From the NCBI GenBank assembly GCA_963790575.1, contig CAWBPD010000002.1, forward strand, positions 1 through 64,000: a DNA stretch of 64,000 nt, in the 5' to 3' direction. Shown here in pieces: positions 1 to 8,164 of the stretch. The notes under the pieces are model-generated. The model was not told the DNA's origin and did not search any database. It was given only the letters and a program-made list of their open reading frames with translations. Within the stretch, counting starts at the first letter, position 1, and the number at the start of each line of letters is the position of its first letter. Source of the stretch: CAVTSA01 sp963790575 (lineage in GTDB: Bacteria > Chloroflexota > Dormibacteria > Dormibacterales > Dormibacteraceae). The position numbers and the translations under genes were made by a program.

Positions 1-34
1 ACGACGCCGGCGGACGTGCTTGGGAGGAGGTCGT

Positions 35-1002
35 ATGGAGACACCGCGAGAGGTCCACCTCAGCCTGATGGGGGACTGGGGAGTCGCCAACTGGCACCAG
101 CTGATGGGGTGGATGGCGGCCAACCTGCGCTGGGCCACCTCCAGCGACTCGACGTTCACGATCCAGACCTTCGGCCCCTACAAGGACACGCTGCAGCGCC
201 TCTTCGACCACAGCGCGGACGCCTGCATCAGCTCGCCGACCGCGACCGTGGACATGGCGATCCGGGGCGTCGGCACCTTCCAGGGCCAGCCCCACCCCGA
301 ACTGTGCGCGGTCGGTGTCTACCCCCACCCGGACGCGTATCTGATCGCCATCGCGGAGGACGTGGCGGAGCGCGAGGGCCTGCGGAGCCTCGAGGACTTC
401 CCCCAGCGCCGGCCCAAGCTCAACCTGGTGGGAGCCGAGCGCAACGGAGTCAACCTGATCAGCTGGACCACCGAGCGGGTCTTCGAGAAGTACGGGTTCG
501 AGTGGGATTCGATCCCCGCCTGGGGCGGTCCTGGATCTGGAACGAGCAGCCGATCACGGGCCTCATGAAGGTCGGCACGCGGGAGGCCGACGGCCTCTGC
601 TTCGAGGCGATCATGACCTGGCACCGCCTCCACGAGCGGCGCCCCCTGCGCTTCTTCGGCCTCCACCCCGCGGTGGTGGAGGCGCTGGGGCAGGGGTACG
701 GGCTCAAGCCCTACACGATCGAGGCCGGCTACTTCAAGGGCCAGGAAGAGCCGATCACCTCCATCGATTTCAGCGACTGGCTGCTCGCGGTGCGCCGTGA
801 CCTGCCCGAGGAGATCGCGTACCTGATGGCGAAGGTCCTGGTCGAGAACCGGCAGAGCTTCGAGTATCGCTACGCGGACCGGCCCCCCAAGGAGAGCCCG
901 CTCCGGGTCCCGATCGACCCCCAGCGGGTGGGACGCACCGAGCCGGTGCCGCTGCACCCCGGCGCCGAGGCGTACTACCGGGAGGCGGGCCTGCTTCCCT
1001 GA
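35..1002 (+). pseudogene. TAXI-type solute-binding protein, frameshifted
   Basis: The product resembles TAXI-family (TRAP-associated) solute-binding proteins, which normally capture small organic acids outside the membrane. The start is ATG 35, preceded by a strong GGAGGAGG site at 23-30. The first ~165 residues read in one frame (LSLMGDWGVANW near the start, then WDSIPAWGG). From about position 530 the similarity continues in the next frame (ITGLMKVGTREADGLCFEAIM ... HPGAEAYYREAG). The gene at 33650-34642 is an intact paralogue that matches both halves in the same order, which shows the shift is a lesion in one gene, or a base error, rather than two genes. No signal peptide is visible, as in the paralogue, which is odd for an exported binding protein. 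Confidence 0.75.
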
Positions 1003-1014
1003 ACCTCCCCGCAG

Positions 1015-1083
1015 CCCCCCGATTGCCGGCGCTCGGGCCTCCTTGGCACCTCCCAGGCACCCGATTGCCGGCACTCGGGCTGA
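1015..1083. repeat. Palindromic repeat family A, two tandem units
   Basis: Two copies of a GATTGCCGGC(G/A)CTCGGGC core lie at 1021-1038 and 1063-1080, exactly 42 bp apart. The core CCCGATTGCCGGCACTCGGG is a near-perfect palindrome centred on GCCGGC. Related copies occur at 3467-3486 and 5155-5179. The second unit lies inside the annotated 5' end of the next gene. Confidence 0.7.
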
Positions 1084-1801
1084 TCCCCCGGGCGCCGCGT
1101 ACCTGGTCCAGCGATCGATCGACGAGATGGTCAAGGACGGGCGGCTGGAGCACCGAGTGGAGGTTTACGGGGGTCTGGGGATGAACCTCGGGATCAACCC
1201 GGAGGCGGTCCGCATGGGCCTGCAGTACCCCAACTTCAAGATGATCTGGTTCCCGACCTTCAAGTCCTACGGCTGGGCGCGGTTCGCCGGCGTGGAGGAC
1301 CGCGAGGGCTACGTGCGCCTGGTCTCGCCCTCGGGAGAGGTGCTGCCCGAGGTGCGGGAGGTGATGAGGTTGGCCGCGGACGCCGGGGTCGTCATCAGCC
1401 TCGGCCACACCGACTTCGAGGAGCTGCTTCCGCTCTGCCAGGCGGCGCGCGAGATCGGGGCGCGGACCCTCCTCGACCACCCCTTGCTCGAACTCAACAA
1501 GCTGTTGGTCGACGAGATGAAGCAGCTGGCGGACCTCGGGACCTATGTTGGCACCTACTGCCAGCCCATGATCCCCTCGCTCTACCAGCCGGTGCAGGAT
1601 CCGTTCGAGACGGTGGACGCGATCCGGGCCGTCGGCGCCGACCGCTGCGTGGCGGGGAGCGACTTCGGACAGGTGCTCCACGTCAACAGCGTCGAGGGCT
1701 TCCGGATCTTCATCCGCGCCCTGCTCGGCTTCGGCATTCCCCCTGATCAGGTGCGCAAGATCGTCGCCGACAACCCGGCCCGGCTGATGGGGCTCGACTG
1801 A
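1043..1801 (+). CDS. DUF6282-like amidohydrolase-fold protein, apparently 5'-truncated
   Basis: The 252-residue product looks like the C-terminal three quarters of a DUF6282 family protein, a TIM-barrel hydrolase type of unknown substrate. Visible stretches are SLGHTDFEELLPLC, LLDHPLLELNKLL and VAGSDFGQ, with a typical end (DNPARLMGLD). The N-terminal strand that would carry the metal-binding HxH is absent. Instead the open frame begins at TTG 1043 inside palindromic repeat A, and its first ~20 residues are repeat-derived. ATG 1127 is the first plausible internal start. The gene is followed 10 bp later by a CoA-transferase pair. It may be a decayed copy cut by the repeat. The family call is from memory of the pattern and moderately sure. 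Confidence 0.6.
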   Translation: MAPPRHPIAGTRADPPGAAYLVQRSIDEMVKDGRLEHRVEVYGGLGMNLGINPEAVRMGLQYPNFKMIWFPTFKSYGWARFAGVEDREGYVRLVSPSGEVLPEVREVMRLAADAGVVISLGHTDFEELLPLCQAAREIGARTLLDHPLLELNKLLVDEMKQLADLGTYVGTYCQPMIPSLYQPVQDPFETVDAIRAVGADRCVAGSDFGQVLHVNSVEGFRIFIRALLGFGIPPDQVRKIVADNPARLMGLD

Positions 1802-1811
1802 GCCGCCGGTC

Positions 1812-2669
1812 ATGGCCGGCAAGGTGATGACGGCAGCCGGGGCGGTGTCCCTGCTGCCGGACGGCTGCACGCTGGCGCTGGGTGGGTTCGCGATCACCCG
1901 CAACGTGATCGCGCTGGTGCACGAGGTCGTGCGTGCCCGCCGGCGCGACCTCACCGTGGTGCAGGTGACCGGGGGCATGGACACCGATCTCCTGGCCGGT
2001 GCCGGCTGCGTGCGCCGGCTCCTCTACTCGGGCGGGTCGCTCGACCGCTTCGGCGTCCTCCACGCGGTCAACCGGGCGGTCGCGGAAGGGGCCCTGGAGG
2101 CGGTCGAATACTCGAACCTGAGCCTCGGGCTGCGCCTCCAGGCCGGGGCCATGGGGCAGCCCTTCGTCGCCTGCCGCGCGCTGCTGGGCTCCGACCTGCT
2201 GGACCGGCTGGTCGCGGACGGGCAGGCCAAGCTGGGCGAGGACCCCTTCGGATCTGGGCCCTGCGTGCTGCTGCCGGCGCTGCGTCCCGACGTCGCCATC
2301 CTGCATGTCGACGAGGCCGACCCGGACGGGAACAGCACGCTGGGCGGACCCGACTGGACGGTGCGGGAGGTCGCCTTCGCGTCCCGCACGGTGGTGCTGC
2401 TGGCCGAGACCCTGGTGGAAGAGCGGTCGACCCCGCCCGATCGAGTCGCCATCCCGGGGGAGGTGGTGACCGCGGTGGTACCGCTGGCCAGAGGCGCCCA
2501 CCCGACCGCGGTCTGGGGTCGGTACGACTTCGACCGCGGCCACCTGGAGGAGTACGTCGGTCTCGTCAGCCGGGGCCCGGAGGGAGTGGAGCGCTACCTG
2601 GAGCGGTACGTGTACGGCGTGCGAGGGCACGACGAGTACCTGCGGCTGGCGGCGGGAGCGATGGCGTGA
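1812..2669 (+). CDS. CoA-transferase subunit A (glutaconate CoA-transferase/IpdA-like)
   Basis: Alpha subunit of a family I CoA-transferase, which moves CoA between acyl-CoA donors and carboxylic acids in the cytoplasm. The 285-residue product has the typical N-terminal pattern (LLPDGCTLALGGFAITRNVIALVHEVVR) and the glycine-rich GGMDTDLLAGAGCVRRLLYSGG region seen in GctA/IpdA-like subunits. ATG 1812 starts 10 bp after the preceding stop. Its stop overlaps the GTG of the beta subunit (GTGA), so the two are translationally coupled. The substrate is not readable from the sequence. IpdAB-type enzymes act in steroid-ring degradation and GctAB on glutaconate, and the aromatic and carboxylic-acid genes downstream fit a catabolic role. 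Confidence 0.85.
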   Translation: MAGKVMTAAGAVSLLPDGCTLALGGFAITRNVIALVHEVVRARRRDLTVVQVTGGMDTDLLAGAGCVRRLLYSGGSLDRFGVLHAVNRAVAEGALEAVEYSNLSLGLRLQAGAMGQPFVACRALLGSDLLDRLVADGQAKLGEDPFGSGPCVLLPALRPDVAILHVDEADPDGNSTLGGPDWTVREVAFASRTVVLLAETLVEERSTPPDRVAIPGEVVTAVVPLARGAHPTAVWGRYDFDRGHLEEYVGLVSRGPEGVERYLERYVYGVRGHDEYLRLAAGAMA

Positions 2670-3454
2670 GGGACCCAGCGCGCGCAGCTGGGCCGGTCCC
2701 GTGGGCGGGGCGCGAGATGCTGGTGGTGGCGGCGTCCCGACTGCTCCGCCCGGACGACGTGGTGGTGGTCGGGCTCGGCCTCCCGCAGATGGTGGCGCTG
2801 CTGGCCCAGCAGACGCACGCCCCCGACGTGCGCCTGCTGCTCGAGATCGGCGTGCACCGGCCCGAGGTCCACGGGGCGACGATGGGCATCGCCGACCCGC
2901 GCATGTGGGAGGGTGCCACCGCCTACACGGGGATGCTCGGGGTGCTCGGCCTGATGCTGCACGGAGGCCGCGTCACCCTGGGCATTCTGGGGGCGCTGCA
3001 GGTCGACCTCGACGGGTCCATCAACTCCAGCCTGGTGGTGCCGCGCGACGGGCCGCCCCGACGGTTCGCGGGGTCTGGAGGGGGGAACGACATCGCCTCG
3101 CTGGCGGGCCGCGTGCTCGTCGTGCTCGAGCACCAGTCTCGCAAGTTCCGGGAGACGGTCGACTTCGTGACCAGCCCGGGGCGCCGCGTGCGCGGCACCC
3201 CACGGGGCCGGTTGGGACTGCCGGGGGAGGGCACTGCTTGCATCGTCACCGACCGGGCCGTGCTCGAGGTGACCGACGACGGTGTGCTGCTTTCCGCGGT
3301 GCACCCCGGCGAGGAGGCAGCGCGGGTCCGGGCCGAGACGCCGATCCCGCTCGCGCTCCCGCCCGGGGGCCCGGCGGTCTCGGCGCCGCCCACCGAGCAC
3401 GAGCTGACGCTCCTCCGGACCGAGCTGGACCCGCACGGCTGGTACACACGGTGA
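2666..3454 (+). CDS. CoA-transferase subunit B (IpdB/GctB-like)
   Basis: Beta subunit partner of the preceding gene, 262 residues. The stretch VRLLLEIGVHRP carries a glutamate at the place where family I beta subunits keep the catalytic Glu that forms the acyl-glutamyl intermediate. DGSINSSLV and GSGGGNDIASLAGRVLVVLEH are typical of the IpdB/GctB fold. The start is GTG 2666, overlapping the alpha-subunit stop by 4 bp; ATG 2717 is a possible internal start. After this gene the operon is interrupted by repeat A and an IS110-type element, which may separate it from the downstream genes it once belonged with. Confidence 0.83.
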   Translation: MRDPARAAGPVPWAGREMLVVAASRLLRPDDVVVVGLGLPQMVALLAQQTHAPDVRLLLEIGVHRPEVHGATMGIADPRMWEGATAYTGMLGVLGLMLHGGRVTLGILGALQVDLDGSINSSLVVPRDGPPRRFAGSGGGNDIASLAGRVLVVLEHQSRKFRETVDFVTSPGRRVRGTPRGRLGLPGEGTACIVTDRAVLEVTDDGVLLSAVHPGEEAARVRAETPIPLALPPGGPAVSAPPTEHELTLLRTELDPHGWYTR

Positions 3455-3466
3455 GTGGCCACAGAT

Positions 3467-3486
3467 GATCCCCGACTGCCGGCACT
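3467..3486. repeat. Repeat family A copy left of the IS110 element
   Basis: GATCCCCGACTGCCGGCACT. It matches 5155-5174 with one mismatch. Elsewhere the repeat continues CGGG after GCACT, but here it is followed by AATAGG, so this copy looks interrupted at 3486/3487. Confidence 0.6.
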
Positions 3487-3813
3487 AATAGGGGGGTGAG
3501 GTCGGAGAGGGGCAGGGTCGAGCCTGTTTTGGAACAACCCGTCGCCGCCGTGGTGGGGGAGGGGGTTCGGGGGAGGGGGTTGAACAACCTGGGTGTTTGT
3601 GGAAAGGTTGTCCCCACTCCCCCCGAGCCGGACGATGGTCGAGTCCCGATGCCGGCACAGGGCACGAGCCCAACCCTGAGACCGGACCGCCATCGGCTGG
3701 CGAGGAGACGCGATGACTGGTGGGATGTCGTGCCTTGAGCACCGATCTATTAGGGCGTGCGCAGTTCTCCTCTCGGCTCGGTCTTGGGGTGATTGGTGAG
3801 CGAGGAGGTGACC
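3487..3813 (+). other. IS110 left non-coding end, possible bridge RNA
   Basis: This 327-bp stretch before the transposase holds no convincing gene. It is G-rich, with repeated AACAACC/GGTTGT motifs (around 3533, 3581 and 3605) and a perfect small hairpin GGTTGAACAACC. IS110-group elements encode a structured bridge RNA upstream of the recombinase that guides target and donor recognition. This segment has the right place and a suitable size, but no conserved loop could be confirmed by eye. Confidence 0.35.
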
Positions 3814-5022
3814 ATGGTCTTTGTCGGGATCGACTGGTCGGAGAAGTGGCACGACGTCTGCCTGATGGACGAGGACGGCGCGGTCCTGGCGCGGCGGCGG
3901 ATCGAGGACTCCCTGGCTGGGCTGACGCAGCTGCAGACGCTGATCGCCGAGCAGGCCGGGGATCCGGCCCAGGTGGTGATCTGCATCGAGAAGGCACAGG
4001 GGCTGCTGGTGCACGCCCTGCGGGCCGCCGACTACGTCATCTACGCCGTCAACCCCTTGTCGGCGAGTCGCTATCGCGACCGCCACACCCCTTCTCGCGG
4101 GAAGTCGGATGGAGCCGACGCCCTGATGCTGGCAGACCTGGTGCGTACCGATCGCCATCGGCACCGGCAACTCCCCCGGGACTCCGAACGGGCCGAGTCG
4201 ATCAAGGTCCTGGCCCGCTCCCACAAGAGCCTGATCTGGACCCGCCAGCAGCTGAGCAACCAGCTTCGGAGCGCCCTGCTCGGGTTCTACCCGGGGGCGC
4301 TGGAGGCCTTCGCGGATGACCTCTGCGGGCTGGATGCGCTCTCTCTGCTCAAGCAGGCACCAACTCCAGAGCAGGGACGCCGCCTCTCGCTGGCCACGAT
4401 CTCTTCCGCCCTCCGAAAGGCGGGGCGACGCAACGTCGAGCGACGGGCAGCCGGCATCCAGCAGGCCTTGCGTGCGCCCCGGCTGGAGCAGTCGGCTTTG
4501 GTAGCGCAGGCCTACGGCGTGACCGTGGCCTCGCTGGCCGACGTGCTCCAAGGAGTGGTCGCCAACATCCAGCACCAAGAGCAGGAGCTCGGGCGCTCGC
4601 TGCAAATGCACCCGGACGCCGAGATCTACCTCAGTCAGCCTGGACTCGGAATCGTCCTCAGCGCCCGGGTACTCGCGGAGTTCGGAGATGACCCGAACGA
4701 GTTCCATGATGGCAGGGCGCGCAAGAACTACGCCGGCACCTCGCCCATCACCAGGGCCTCGGGCCGGAGCAAGGTGATCTCGGCTCGCTTCATTCGCAAC
4801 GATCGGCTGGCCGACGCCTGTCAACTCTGGGCCTTCGCGGCGCTCACCGCCTCGCCTGGCGCCCGCCGCTATTACGACGCACAGCGTGCCAACCACAAGG
4901 GGCATGAGGAAGCGCTGCGGATCCTGGCCAACCGTCTGATCGGCATCCTCCACGGCTGCCTGCGCCACCGCCAGCTGTACCGCGAGGAGATCGCCTGGCC
5001 AGCACGGGAGGCGGCGGCATGA
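3814..5022 (+). CDS. IS110-family transposase
   Basis: DEDD/serine-type recombinase of the IS110 family, about 402 residues. The RuvC-like N-terminal half shows D7 (GIDWSEKW), E59 (CIEKA), and D99 and D102 (KSDGADALMLADLVR). The C-terminal transposase domain has GLGIVLSARVLAEFGDDP and NYAGTSPITRASGRSK, where the Ser of ASG is the expected nucleophile. ATG 3814 is chosen over TTG 3793 because GAGGAGG sits at 3802-3808 and the product then begins directly at the RuvC strand. All key residues are present and the frame is intact, so the element may still be active. Confidence 0.93.
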   Translation: MVFVGIDWSEKWHDVCLMDEDGAVLARRRIEDSLAGLTQLQTLIAEQAGDPAQVVICIEKAQGLLVHALRAADYVIYAVNPLSASRYRDRHTPSRGKSDGADALMLADLVRTDRHRHRQLPRDSERAESIKVLARSHKSLIWTRQQLSNQLRSALLGFYPGALEAFADDLCGLDALSLLKQAPTPEQGRRLSLATISSALRKAGRRNVERRAAGIQQALRAPRLEQSALVAQAYGVTVASLADVLQGVVANIQHQEQELGRSLQMHPDAEIYLSQPGLGIVLSARVLAEFGDDPNEFHDGRARKNYAGTSPITRASGRSKVISARFIRNDRLADACQLWAFAALTASPGARRYYDAQRANHKGHEEALRILANRLIGILHGCLRHRQLYREEIAWPAREAAA

Positions 5023-5154
5023 GGCAGCGAGTCCGCCTGCGCATAACACCTCACCCGTCCTCGAACATCCGTTCCCCGAACATGCGATCTATTTCGCAGA
5101 AGGACTTGACATCCTTACGGCGTGGGGTGACTCAGGGCATGGGGGGCGCCGGAA

Positions 5155-5179
5155 GATCCCCCACTGCCGGCACTCGGGG
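5155..5179. repeat. Repeat family A copy right of the IS110 element
   Basis: GATCCCCCACTGCCGGCACT followed by CGGGG. It is an intact copy of the palindromic repeat lying 12 bp before the next gene and forms a near-direct repeat with 3467-3486. Confidence 0.6.
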
Positions 5180-5190
5180 CGTGTGAAGGG

Positions 5191-7221
5191 ATGGCGAGGG
5201 GGATGAAGAAGGGCCTGAAGATCACCGTTGTGGGGGGCGGGCCGGCCGGCCTTTACTTCGCGGTGCTGGCGAAGCAATCGAATCCGTCCCACCGGATCAC
5301 AGTGTTCGAGCGCAACCGGCCGGACGACACCTTCGGCTTCGGGGTCGTCTTCTCGGAGAACACGATGGGCTTCATCTCCGAGCAGGACCGAAAGAACTAC
5401 CCCGAGATCATCGCTGCCAGCCGCCGCTGGGACCCTCTGACGGTGATCCACGGCGGCGAGATCGTCCGGTGCGGCGGTGTCGGGTTCTCGGCCATCGAGC
5501 GCAAGAGCCTGCTGCACATCCTCCAGCGACAGGCCGCCGATCTCGGCGTCGAGCTGCGCTTTCAGGCGGAGGTGGAGCCGGACGCCAGGGCACCGGAGTC
5601 GGATCTGGTGGTGGTGGCGGACGGGGTCAACAGCGGGCAGCGCTCCCGGCACGAGAGGGAGTTCGGCACCTCGGTCGCGCTCGGACCCACCCGCTTCGCC
5701 TGGCTGGGCTGCACCAAGGCGTGGGACTCGCTCACGTTCCTCTTCGAGCGCAACCAGGACGGCGCCTTCGGGGTCCACATCTACCCCTACACGCAGGACC
5801 GCAGCACCTTCATCGTGGAGACCGACGAGGAGAGCTGGCGGCGGGCGGGCATGGACTCCTTCACCGAGGAGCAGACGATCGGCTACTGCGAGCGGCTCTT
5901 CGAGCGACACCTGGAGGGCCACCGGCTGCTCTCCAACCGCTCGCTCTGGACCCGGTTCAAGACGGTCCACAACCGCCGCTGGCACCTCGGCAAGCGGGTG
6001 CTGATCGGCGACGCGGCGCACACCGCGCACTTCTCGGTGGGGTCGGGGACCAAGATGGCGATGGAGGACGCCCTCTCGCTGAGCCAGCAGCTGGAGAGGT
6101 TGTCAGGCGACATCGAGGGCGCCCTGACCGCCTTCGAGGAGGAACGCCGGCCCCGCGTCGAGCACATCCAGCGGATGGCGGCTTCGAGCTTCCAGTGGTG
6201 GGCCGGCTTCCGCCACTATCTCGACTGGACGCCTCGCGTCTTCGCCTTCCACCTGCTCACCCGCAGTCTGTTCCGCTACGACACGCTGAAGGACCGCGAT
6301 CCCGCCTTCCTCGCCGCGGTGGAGGCGGAGGCCGGGGTCGATCTCCCTGCAAGGGTGGCCGGGACCGGCGAGCCCGAAAGGGGTGCGTCGCTGTTGCTGC
6401 TGGGGACCGCCGCGGTCTCCGAGGAGGGTCGGGTGAGCCCGGACGACCTCCAGGTCCGCGACTGGGAGCCGGTCCTGGCCCGGGCTCGGCGCGAGAGCGA
6501 CGCCAAGGTGGGCCTCCAACTCCGTCATGCCGGGCCCCGGGGTGCTTGCCGGCCGCGCGACCGGGGCGTCGACCTACCCCTGCCCGAGCGCGGGGCGTGG
6601 GACCTGGTGGCCGCCTCCGAGGTCGCCTACGCGCCCGGCGGGCGGGTCCCGGCGGAGCTGGACGAGGCGGGGATGGAGCGGGTCGCCGCCGACTTCGCCG
6701 CGGCCGCCGCCACCGCCGCCGAGACCGGCTTCGACTGGCTCGAGCTCCAGTTCGGCCACGGGTACCTGCTCGGCTCCTTCATCTCGCCCCTCAGCAATCG
6801 ACGCTCTGACCGATACGGCGGCTCGCTCGAGAACCGGCTCCGCTTCCCGCTGCGGGTGATGGGCGCGGTGCGGGGGGCGTGGCCGCGCGGCCACCTCCTC
6901 GCGGCCGCGATCTCGGTCGACGATCGCCTGCCGGGCGGTACCACGGTGGACGAAGCCCTCACCATCGCGCGCCGGCTGCGTGATGCCGGCGCAGACTGCG
7001 TGACCGCGCTCTCGGGGCAGTCCGTCTGGCGGTCCTCGGTCCCCGTCGGACGCTGCTTCGCCATGCTGGGTGCGGGAAGAATCCGAAATGAGGCCGGCGT
7101 CAGGGTGATGGCGACGGGCGGCATCACCGACCTCGACGACGTGAGAACCGTGCTCTACTCGGGCCGGGCCGACTACGTCCGCCTCGACAGCACCCGCCTG
7201 CGGCCCCTGGAGATCACCTGA
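5191..7221 (+). CDS. Bifunctional FAD monooxygenase/OYE-like protein, salicylyl-CoA 5-hydroxylase type
   Basis: The 676-residue product has two parts. Residues 1-400 form a FAD-dependent aromatic hydroxylase: dinucleotide motif VVGGGPAG near 13-20, VVADGVNSGQRSR, and the FAD-ribityl GDAAHTAHFSVGSGTK. Residues ~415-676 resemble old-yellow-enzyme NADH:flavin oxidoreductases (LQLRHAGPRG, FGHGYLLGSFISPLSNRRSDRYGG cut into overlapping segments, MATGGI). This architecture is that of salicylyl-CoA 5-hydroxylase and 2-aminobenzoyl-CoA monooxygenase/reductase, which hydroxylate CoA-activated aromatic acids. The protein is somewhat shorter than the usual ~780 residues. A salicylate-type AMP ligase lies two genes downstream, supporting a salicylyl-CoA to gentisyl-CoA step. 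ATG 5191 is used; ATG 5203 is an alternative. Confidence 0.82.
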   Translation: MARGMKKGLKITVVGGGPAGLYFAVLAKQSNPSHRITVFERNRPDDTFGFGVVFSENTMGFISEQDRKNYPEIIAASRRWDPLTVIHGGEIVRCGGVGFSAIERKSLLHILQRQAADLGVELRFQAEVEPDARAPESDLVVVADGVNSGQRSRHEREFGTSVALGPTRFAWLGCTKAWDSLTFLFERNQDGAFGVHIYPYTQDRSTFIVETDEESWRRAGMDSFTEEQTIGYCERLFERHLEGHRLLSNRSLWTRFKTVHNRRWHLGKRVLIGDAAHTAHFSVGSGTKMAMEDALSLSQQLERLSGDIEGALTAFEEERRPRVEHIQRMAASSFQWWAGFRHYLDWTPRVFAFHLLTRSLFRYDTLKDRDPAFLAAVEAEAGVDLPARVAGTGEPERGASLLLLGTAAVSEEGRVSPDDLQVRDWEPVLARARRESDAKVGLQLRHAGPRGACRPRDRGVDLPLPERGAWDLVAASEVAYAPGGRVPAELDEAGMERVAADFAAAAATAAETGFDWLELQFGHGYLLGSFISPLSNRRSDRYGGSLENRLRFPLRVMGAVRGAWPRGHLLAAAISVDDRLPGGTTVDEALTIARRLRDAGADCVTALSGQSVWRSSVPVGRCFAMLGAGRIRNEAGVRVMATGGITDLDDVRTVLYSGRADYVRLDSTRLRPLEIT

Positions 7222-7246
7222 GTTGTCCTCACCCCGGAGCATCGAT

Positions 7247-7268
7247 GGGCTGTTGGTGCACCAATGGC
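7247..7268. repeat. Palindromic repeat family B, single copy
   Basis: GGGCTGTTGGTGCACCAATGGC contains the perfect 12-bp palindrome TTGGTGCACCAA at 7253-7264. The same core recurs at 9806, 9848 and four times in 15383-15519, always between genes or at a gene end. Confidence 0.65.
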
Positions 7269-7291
7269 CGCACTGGCCGGTGGTGACCTAG

Positions 7292-8164
7292 ATGCGGATT
7301 GGGATCGGGCTGCCGAGCACGATCGCTGGTGCCCCGGCGAGCTTGTTGGGCCCCTGGGCGCGAGCCGCGGAGGCAGGCCCGTTCGCGACCGTCGCCGTTC
7401 ACGACCGGCCGGCCTGGGACGGGCTCGACCCGCTCAGCTCGCTCGCCATCGCGGCGGCGGTGACGGAGAGAATGCGGCTCGCGACGCTGGTGCTGATAGC
7501 GCCCCTCCGTCCGGTCGCCCTGCTCGCCCAGCAGGCGGCCACCGTTCACCGCGCCTCGGGGGGCCGGCTGCTGCTCGGACTGGGGACCGGCCCGCGGCGC
7601 GACGACTACCGGCTGGCGGGCGTCCCCTACGCGTCCCGCGGCCGCATCTTCGATGAGCAGTTGCTGCACCTGGGATCGATCCGGGACCAGGATGCCCCGC
7701 GCCTCGTGCTCGGGGGCCTCTCGGAGCGGGCCCTGCAGCGAATGGCCCGCTATGGCACCGGATACGTCCACGGCGGAGGTCCGGCGGGCGCCTTCCGAAG
7801 TGCGGCGACCCGCGCTCTGATCGCCTGGAGCGAGGCCGGCCGCCCGGGAAGCCCCGAGCTGTTGGGACTCGCCTACTTCGGGCTCGGGCCGGGGGCGGCG
7901 GAGCGCGGGACCGACGAAATGCGCGCGTACTACGCCTTCACGGGCGGGTACGCCGCCCGCATCGCAAGCGGCCTGCTCACCACGCCGGAGCAAGTGCGCG
8001 ACCTCGCGCAGGAGTATGCGGAGGCGGGATGCGACGAGCTGGTCCTGTTCCCCACCGTGCCCGAGCTGACCCAGGTCGAGAGGCTGGCGGCGGCGGTGGA
8101 GGCGTTGGGAGACAATCCTGGCCGGCCAATGCAACCGATGGGAATCCGGCGCGATGTCGATTGA
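7292..8164 (+). CDS. Luciferase-like (LLM class) oxidoreductase, F420- or FMN-dependent
   Basis: TIM-barrel flavin oxidoreductase of the bacterial luciferase family, 290 residues. The start MRIGIGLP and the block RMRLATLVLIAPLRPVALLA followed by HRASGGRLLLGLGTGPRRDDY are characteristic of this class. The end (EQVRDLAQEYAEAGCDELVLFP) matches the last barrel strand. Many members in this kind of genome use coenzyme F420, but the cofactor is not decidable here. The stop lies 10 bp inside the start of the AMP ligase, so the two are co-translated. Lying between an aromatic hydroxylase and an aryl-acid ligase, it is probably a catabolic reductase or monooxygenase of that pathway. Confidence 0.8.
   Translation: MRIGIGLPSTIAGAPASLLGPWARAAEAGPFATVAVHDRPAWDGLDPLSSLAIAAAVTERMRLATLVLIAPLRPVALLAQQAATVHRASGGRLLLGLGTGPRRDDYRLAGVPYASRGRIFDEQLLHLGSIRDQDAPRLVLGGLSERALQRMARYGTGYVHGGGPAGAFRSAATRALIAWSEAGRPGSPELLGLAYFGLGPGAAERGTDEMRAYYAFTGGYAARIASGLLTTPEQVRDLAQEYAEAGCDELVLFPTVPELTQVERLAAAVEALGDNPGRPMQPMGIRRDVD

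Larger units (their letters stand above)
3487..5154 (+). mobile_element. IS110-family insertion element (approximate limits)
   Basis: The limits are inferred from two near-identical copies of repeat A that bracket a transposase gene with long untranslated sides. The element has no terminal inverted repeats, as expected for IS110. The left end was chosen where the repeat copy is interrupted; the right end is just before the intact copy at 5155. A shared CGATCTATT at 3742-3750 and 5091-5099 is an alternative pair of boundaries. Confidence 0.5.

Noticed and set aside
2923..5049. A 708-codon minus-strand open frame
   Set aside because: It is the reverse shadow of the CoA-transferase beta subunit and IS110 transposase, both with diagnostic motifs; its peptide is Arg/Pro/His-rich with no family pattern.
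5104..5130. TTGACA at the IS110 right end as an outward promoter
   Set aside because: A -35-like TTGACA is present, but no -10 element lies at suitable spacing.
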